Part shown: piece after piece, positions 1-7,200 of the stretch | How the letters are laid out: every line of letters begins with the position of its first letter | How positions within the stretch are numbered: the first letter of the stretch is position 1 | Origin: Clostridiaceae bacterium | GTDB taxonomy: Bacteria > Bacillota > Clostridia > Oscillospirales > Acutalibacteraceae | Assembly (NCBI GenBank): GCA_904501705.1 | Contig: CAJGCA010000063.1 | Location: 1 to 9,170 of the forward strand | Length of the DNA stretch: 9,170 nucleotides | Direction of reading: 5' to 3' | The notes under the pieces: model-generated | The model's input: only the letters and a program-made list of their open reading frames with translations | What the model was told of the DNA's origin: nothing | Database searches by the model: none | Made by a program: the position numbers and the translations under genes

Positions 1-1185
1 AATCAGCAGGTCGATACGAGCGTCGCACAACAGAAGGGAATCTATGAGGACAGCATCCGCGATGCCGAGCGGGCGGAGAAATCACAGCTCGACGACAACT
101 ATATCGATGAGCTGGTCGCTCGCAAGAACATCGAGAACACGATGGCGGATATGGGGATGACCGACAGCGGTCTCAATCGTGGCCAGCAGACGGCTATCTC
201 GGTGATGCGCGGGAACGCGGATGCAGGGGCGAGGCGGAAAAAGGTGGATAGAGTGCAGAGCTTGCGCGACGCGATCGATCAGGTGATGCTCGGAGGCGAG
301 CAGCAAAAGACGGCATATCAGCAACAGCAGTCCGCGGCATTGAGTGAGTGGTATCAGAATCAACTGCTCACTAACAAGCAAAACGCCCGCACCGCCGCCG
401 TCGAGCAGTATAACGCCGAGACGGAAGCGATCGAGAAGCAGCAGGAGGCCATCCGAAAGCAGAACGAGCTTATGCTCAAAAATGGCTATGTCCAGCAGGG
501 CGACTCGTGGGTGAAGGACAACACGGCAGAACGCACAACCTATGCGATGACGCTCATTAAGAACGGGATCCCCGAAGATGAGGCGTGGACGGATGCACAG
601 TACCGTTATGGCGCGATGAGTGCCAAGGATACACTGCGTTATCAAGCGAAGAAGGCGGGATACAGCGACGCTGCCGCTGTGGCTTATGCAGAAGCCGGTG
701 GCGGCGAGGCGGGTGAAGCGGCGGCGGGTGAGCGAATCGCCGCTGACGCACACGCCTTAGTAGAAAATATTTCTTTCGAGGTAAGCGGAAAGATATGGGA
801 TTTTAGAAAAGGCACATTCTGGCGTAGTGCAGGCGAAGGAGACGGACGACTGGTTGGTGAAAAGGTCAAGGAGCTGCTCGAAAAGAACGAGACGTACAAG
901 GGTATGTCCACGTTGGAGAAGAAAGCTGCAGCGTCTTTTGCTATCGCTAAAAGTGTTGAAGAGTCCTTCCCGAACGAAAACCAAGAGGCCAATCTCAAGC
1001 GTATTCGTCGAGCGTGTGAAGAATACACGGTCGCGGATTATAATTTCGCTGTGTCCTATTTTCTTGATAACCAAGGAAATGGGACGTCGCAACCGAAACA
1101 ACAAGCTACGCAAAATAAATCAGATGCGGAACGAGTATCCGACTATTATAAAAATGCATCGAGCATGCCAGGCCGTTTGTTGTAA
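1..1185 (+). CDS. Ala/Gln-rich helical phage virion protein (5' end outside window)
   Basis: The frame is open from the first base; 394 residues are visible before TAA at 1183-1185, and the start lies upstream. The ATG at 142 has no ribosome binding site and falls inside continuous similar helical sequence, so I read it as an internal Met. Visible residues 48-66 hold MADMGMTDSGLNRGQQTA, a segment I recall as recurring in uncharacterised clostridial phage proteins (xxxGLTDSGLNRTQQT). Residues about 100-160 are Gln/Glu/Ala-rich and probably helical or coiled-coil. A Gly/Ala hinge at about 230-250 separates this from a C-terminal part (about 253-394) with lower GC and a different composition, ending in a polar QPKQQATQNK linker and a YYKN-containing tail. 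There are no membrane segments or catalytic motifs. Position just before the giant polyvalent gene and fibre genes suggests a structural or internal virion (DNA-ejection) protein; this is inference. Its exact family is unknown to me. Confidence 0.75.
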   Translation, partial: NQQVDTSVAQQKGIYEDSIRDAERAEKSQLDDNYIDELVARKNIENTMADMGMTDSGLNRGQQTAISVMRGNADAGARRKKVDRVQSLRDAIDQVMLGGEQQKTAYQQQQSAALSEWYQNQLLTNKQNARTAAVEQYNAETEAIEKQQEAIRKQNELMLKNGYVQQGDSWVKDNTAERTTYAMTLIKNGIPEDEAWTDAQYRYGAMSAKDTLRYQAKKAGYSDAAAVAYAEAGGGEAGEAAAGERIAADAHALVENISFEVSGKIWDFRKGTFWRSAGEGDGRLVGEKVKELLEKNETYKGMSTLEKKAAASFAIAKSVEESFPNENQEANLKRIRRACEEYTVADYNFAVSYFLDNQGNGTSQPKQQATQNKSDAERVSDYYKNASSMPGRLL

Positions 1186-1198
1186 CGGAGCGCCTTTC

Positions 1199-1206
1199 TA
1201 AGGAGG
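1199..1206 (+). promoter_or_regulatory. Strong ribosome binding site for the giant protein gene
   Basis: TAAGGAGG lies 7 bases before the ATG at 1214, a near-perfect Shine-Dalgarno match at ideal spacing. It fixes the start of the giant gene. The 28-base gap after the preceding stop (1183-1185) holds nothing else, so the two genes are probably co-transcribed. Confidence 0.9.
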
Positions 1207-1213
1207 AAAAACT

Positions 1214-4200
1214 ATGTCGCAAACAATACACGATGCGATTGCCAAAGCTGCGCGAAGTGTTAGAACAGCTGCCCCCGATGATGCGGGGACGACACCGCCG
1301 ACTATGACATCGCCAACGATGACGCAGGATAGAGTTGCGGCATCATCGATTGACACCGCCATAATCGGCGCAGCAAAAGAAATTCGCAAAGAAAAGAAGC
1401 CTGTCCGTGAGGCGACATTCGGGGATAACCTGGCGGCGATCGGACATAGCTTTTTGACTGGTTTATCTGACGTGGGATATTCGCTGTATGCGGCAGCCGA
1501 TTTTATTCTCCCGGACGAGGCGGTTAGCGATCTGCTTGGCGTGGAAAACAAAGTCGGCAAGTTTTTCGACTGGATGAAAGAAGGGCAAAAAGCCAGCCAC
1601 GCTCACAATGCAGAGCTAAATGCAAAAGCAAGCCCGGCCGTCGCTGCCGTGAACAACTATGTTGTGCGGCCGGTGGCGAATATGTTGCCTGCGGCCGCAT
1701 TGGCGGTTGCGAGTGGCGGCGCATCATTGGCGGGCGATGCAGGCGCGGCGATGTTGGGCACTGCCGGTACCGCATCGGCGGCGACCGGTACGGCTGCCGC
1801 TGTCAAAACGGCGACAACGCAGCTACTCAAAAACCCGAATTTCTGGTTGAGCTTCGGCCAGATTTCGGGCAACACCTACAGCGACGCGTTGGAGAACGGC
1901 GCGAGCGAGGGACAGGCGGTATACACTGCGCTGACAAACGGTATTGCGGGATCGCTCATCGAGATGGGCGGCGGTATTCAAAAAGGCGGGCAAGGCAACT
2001 GGTTTGTCAACACCATCGAAGAGGTGGGCGAAGAGGTCTCGCAAGGCTGGGTGGAGAACGGCATCAGCGCCGTGGTCTATGACCAGGACAAGGAATGGTT
2101 TTCACTAACCGATTCCGAAGCGGTATTCAGTGCGACGCGCGCCAAGGATGAGGCGATCGGCACGGTGTTCGCAGCCGGTGTGATGAATGCGGGGCAGATG
2201 GGCGCAGTCAAGGTCAACCAGTACGTCCAAGCCTCGCGCATCGGTAGTGAATATCTGAACGGGACGAACGGAAAGACACTGCAGGGAGCAATTGAGATCG
2301 GTCTAGCCAATGCGCCGAGTATGGACGCCTACAAGGCGGCGCAGAAGATCCAGCAGAAAGTCGATGCAGGGCAGGAGGTGTCTCCCTATCTTGTCGGCCG
2401 TATGGTGGCGGAGAGCTTCTCGCCTGAGGCGAAGCTCGCGCGGCAGTTGGATGCGTTGGTGGCGAACACAGGCGAGGCACTCGGCGTGCAGTCCGAAACC
2501 ATTGAGGCGGTGGCCGCGGTGGCGGTGCGTACGGGCCGCCGTGTGGAGTTTGCCACGCCCGAGCAGATCGCCGCATCGAATAACGTAAATGTGGCTTCGG
2601 GCGTCGGCGGCTTATATAACCGCGACACCAATACCATCTATGTCAGCAGCGCGCTGTCAACGGACGAGGCGGTGGACTACGTGCTCAAGCACGAGATCTC
2701 TCACAGCATCGAGACGACACAGGCGTGGAGCAAGATGGAGAGCCTCGCGCGGCAAGCTATGGGTGAGGATGCCTATGCCGCCGCCGTGCGCGATATGATG
2801 GCGCAGCGTCAGGCGGTGGGTGACACCACGGGCGCGACCGAAACGGGTGCAAAAAAAGAGGTTATCGCCGACTGGGTCGGCAAAAACCTCTGGAAAAACA
2901 ATTTTGCGGCTATTGTGGCGGCGAAGGATAAGGGACTGGCGAATAAGCTCGCGCTGACGATGTGGAATATCCGCCGCGGGCTTTCTTTCACCGAGAACGG
3001 GCGGCAGACGGCACGGGTGAAATACGCCGAGCAACTTCTGATGAAAGCGATCGAGGACACCGCGCGCACGGATCCCGCGTTGGAGCTGAACACCCCGAGC
3101 GATCCGAGCGGTGGGCAGTATGCGATTGTTGAAACAACCGATGGACGTTATGTTGCCGTTGTTGATAACGATGTTTTAAAAGGGATTAACCTATCGACGT
3201 GGGACAAAAAAACGCGTGAAGTTGTAAAAAAAGCTGCTAGCGTTGAATTGAAAAAGTTTTCGAACGGCTTTTATATCAATGGTGTTGAGTTTATAGGGAA
3301 CAAAGACACTCGTGATGAATACACAAGAGCCAACTATTCAGAAGCTTTAGCTAAAAAAAATCCGACAGCATTTCGCGACAAAATGCGGGCGGCGAATGTT
3401 TTAGATGAGGTTGTTCGTGTTGCTACAAACTGGAAGAACGATGGCCAACTCACTCACCCACGAACGGACTATGTAGATTTCGTTCGTGGGAAAGCACTGT
3501 TAATGTCCGGAAGCAGAAAATACAGTGTCACAGTTCTTGCAGGTGTGACGGGTACCGGAAATGTTATTTTTCACGATATAGTTGATGTGCAACCTGATTC
3601 CTTTACAATAAAAAAATCGAAAATCCCGACCGCCGATACAGCGAAAAATTCGCCTCACGCCATTCTAGGGATTTCCGATGGGTTTAGTTTATCACAACCG
3701 ATTGCTAATGTCAAGAAAAAAGATATATTTGGCTTTACAATTGACGAAAACGCAGATGTAAACGAGGACTTACTGGAAGAACTTGCTACATATCATCCGG
3801 ACGCTGATGTGGACGCAAAAGGGAACATCACGGTGTTTCATCGTACGACAAGCGAAAATGCCGCGCAAATTAAGCGGTCGGGTATGATGTATGCGAAGGA
3901 AGATGCTGTTTTCTTTTCATCAAAAGCTGATGGTTACGCAACCGATTATGGTGATACAGTCGTAAAGTTCAAAATCCCATCCACCGTTTTGCGCCTGAAC
4001 GATGTGTTCGACGGAGAAGTACATTTTGATGTTCCGGCGAAATATAGGAATGGGAGATTTTTCCTTGACGTATCGCGGTATCTTGTGAAAGAAAACGCCT
4101 CGAGCGGGCAACTTTCTTTCCTGCCGCCGGAGATGATGGAGAGCGGCAAGCCGGATGTTTATCAAGAGGATGGCGAGCGTGAGGCGTATTTTGCGGAGGA

Positions 4201-7200
4201 TAGGAGAACGGACAATCCCTCCGTCAGCCATTCGGCTGACACCTCCCTTTACACAAGGGAGGCAGAGCAGAACGGCGCGATCGACGAGAACGGCGAGCTG
4301 GACGAGGATGCGCTGAACCGAATGGTCGAGGAGCGTAAGCGCACGAAAGCAGAGGCGGCGTCGCTTGAGGCTAACCGTGCGCTGCTGGCGCAATACCAAA
4401 ACGGTGAGATCAGTGAGCAGACCTATCTCGAACGGGTTGAGGATCTTCGGCGCGAGGCCGAGCGGGCAATCGACAAGAAATACCGTCAAGGTAAGCGCGG
4501 CAGTGCCGAGCAAAAGGAAGCCGTAAAAAAATTACGGAACGACGTGGAGAGCGGACTTGAAGAAAACTATCGCTTAAAGGAAGCGAGGCTCGAAGCCGAG
4601 CACGCCGAACGGCGAGAGCGCGATCGCCAGCGCCGGGAAAGCAAGGAGCGCACCGAAAAGCGTAATCAGCTCAACCGCGAGATCGACAGTCTGCAGAGCC
4701 GACTGCTCAACCCGAAGGACGGCCGCAGCGTGCCGAAGGAGCTGGTTGCCCCGTGCACTGAACTGCTCACCGCCCTGCGCGAGAACAGCGATGACACCGA
4801 AAAGCGTCTCGCCGAGCTGGACGAGAAGATCCGCAAGGAGCGGGACCCCGACAAACATAAGCGCTTGCTCAAACGGCGCGACAACCTTCTTGAGCGTTCG
4901 AAGGGGTTGGACACCCAACTGCTCCGCCTCAAGAAGCTCTACGCCCAGTATGCGCAGATGGACACCATCGACGGCGTACCGGTGGAATCGGACGCCTATG
5001 CGGTGGTGACGAAGATGATCGACCTGACGATCAACCAGGTGGGGGATCGCTCCATCAAGGATTTGAGCATCGAGGAGCTGCGCGCCGTCCTGCGCACGGT
5101 GCAAAGTGTGGCACACACATCTGCCGATGCCAACCGCCTGCACAGTAAGCACTTCAAGGAAGGCGTGCACGAGACGGGCCTGCAGATGGAGCAGGAAGCG
5201 CGCAATAATAAGACGCTGTCCGGCGGCTGGGCGCGGGCGATGCTCGCCATGCAGCTCAACCCCGACCGCTTCTTTGATGCGATGGGCGACTTTGCGAAGG
5301 ATTCCGCGTGGAAGGCGCTGGGAATGGAGTTTGCCGACGGTCAGACAAAGGTGTTGGAGATCAACCGTGATTTCCACACGCTGTTCGCCGACATCATCAA
5401 CGACAAAGCGTTTAAGGCGCTCGCGAGCTACAAGGATACCGATCTCGTGGACGTCGGCGTGGTGGGCATCGACGGCAAGCCGGTGAAGATGACGCGCGGT
5501 ATGATGCTCGCGCTGTATCAGACCATCACCTGTCCCGGTAACCGTCAGGCACTCATCGACGGCGGCATCGAGATTCCGAACATGAAACAGTATTATGAGG
5601 GGAAGAACGTCGATGCTTACGCGCAGGGGGCACGCATTTCGCGCAGCAGCTATTGCGAGGCGATTCACGACATCCTGCATCAGCGCGAGCAGGTGAGTGA
5701 AATCAACGAGATCGACCGTCTGACGCGCGAGCTCGTCCGCCTCGAGGAGCAGGCGAGCGCGGAATACGACGCCATCGCCGCCAAGATCGAGGAACAGATG
5801 ACCGACTATGAGCGGCAATACTGCGAGTTGATGCGCGAGTGGTTTGACAATGTCAGCAAAAACCACATCAACGAGGTGACGATGGATGTCTTCGGGTTCC
5901 AGAAGGCGATCGTCGAGAAATATTTCCCCATCTACCGCGATACGAACTTCGTCGCCAACGAGATCGACGGGCTGGTCAGCGACATCACCCTCGAGAGCCT
6001 CGGCAGCCTCAAGAGCCGTGTGCGGTCGCGTGCGCCGATCAAGCTCGCCGATGTGACGGATGTGCTGATGCGCAACGAGCGTAGCATCGCCAACTACTGC
6101 GGTTATCTCCGCCCGATGACGGATATGAAGAAGCTGCTCAATGTGCACACGCAGGATATGAAGCATAGCGTTAAGGATACGCTGGTCAAGATGACCAAGC
6201 AGGGCAAGGGTGTCATCGGTACGACACCGATGGAGTACATTAAAGGCCTGATGGTCGACATCGCGGGCGGACGGCAGAACGAGAACAGTCTGTTCTCCGC
6301 TTTGCGGCGAAATGTCATCCGCGCCACGATGACCTTCAACCCCCGCGTGGCAGTTAAGCAGATCGGCGCGGTGTTCACGTCGGCGGGCGAGCTTGGCTGG
6401 AAATATCAGAGTGAGGCGGTGCAGAAGGTCGGTCGTAAGCTCGACCCTGCGATGGTCGCAAAATACAGCGTGTATTTCCACGAGCGTATGTACGGCAGCG
6501 GAGGTATGGAAGAGTTCGCCGCGATGAAGCAGGGCTCGAACATCTTCGACCGTACCTACCGCAAAATGGACGATGCCACCGGCGGCAAACTGTTCAACTG
6601 GTGTCAGGATATGGACAACTACGTGTGCAACCTGCTGTGGTTCGGTTGCGAGGCGAAGATCCGCGACACCCGTCCTGAGTTGAAGTCCGACACCGAGGAA
6701 TTCTATGAGGCGGTCGGCAAGGAGCTCGACCACGTCATCCAAAAGACGCAGACGAACTACACGCTGATGGAGCGCAGCGACCTGCAGCGCGACACCCGCT
6801 GGACGACGAAGATCCTCAGCACCTACAAGACGGACGCGATTCAGGGATTTAATATGCTGTTCGAGGCAAACGCGCGGTATCGGCGGTATAAGAAGGACCT
6901 CGCCGCCGGCAAAGGCGGAGTGACGCAGGCGGACGTGGACGCCGCAAAGCAACAGCTCGCCGACACCATCCCTGCGGTGCTCGTTGGCAACGTGCTGTGG
7001 GGCGCGTTCGCGGGGATCCTGATGAATCTGCTGATGCAGCGCACGAGCGGTGTGCGTGATGACAACGACGAGATCACCGCTGCCAGTGTCGGCAAAGCGC
7101 TGCTATCGGAGACGCTCGGTGGTATGGCGGGGTTGGTCGTCTTCGGCGATCAGGTGTACGACATCGCCGCGGCGCGCATCTTTGGCGACAACTACTACGG

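Larger units (their letters stand above)
3116..4120. other. AT-richer segment within the giant gene
   Basis: Hand counts of single 60-base lines give 20/60 GC at 3241-3300 but 39/60 at 4681-4740, in the same gene. The drop starts close to residue 635 and ends near residue 969, so it covers the nuclease-like and ART-like domains. AAA-coded lysine pairs are frequent here and rare elsewhere. This suggests that the segment came from a different source than the rest of the gene. Confidence 0.7.

Noticed and set aside
82..753. 223-residue open frame on the minus strand
   Set aside because: Antisense shadow of the first gene, with Leu/Ile/Arg-rich low-complexity translation and no ribosome binding site.
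142..1185. ATG at 142 as the true start of the first gene
   Set aside because: The frame stays open to base 1 with the same helical, charged composition, and there is no Shine-Dalgarno sequence before 142.
827..1201. Plus-strand open frame ending in TAA directly fused to AGGAGG
   Set aside because: The placement looks like a coupled stop, but the translation is Arg/Ser-rich and overlaps the well-supported frame ending at 1185. It is an out-of-frame shadow.
4242..4262. 8-bp GC-rich hairpin as a transcription terminator
   Set aside because: No T-tract follows and the reading frame of the giant gene continues for more than 3.6 kb. It is better explained as half of the interspersed repeat.
4574..6952. 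792-residue open frame on the minus strand
   Set aside because: It lies fully antisense to a conserved part of the giant protein, lacks a ribosome binding site, and has the Leu/His/Arg/Val-rich make-up typical of the complement of GC-rich codons. No domain is recognisable.
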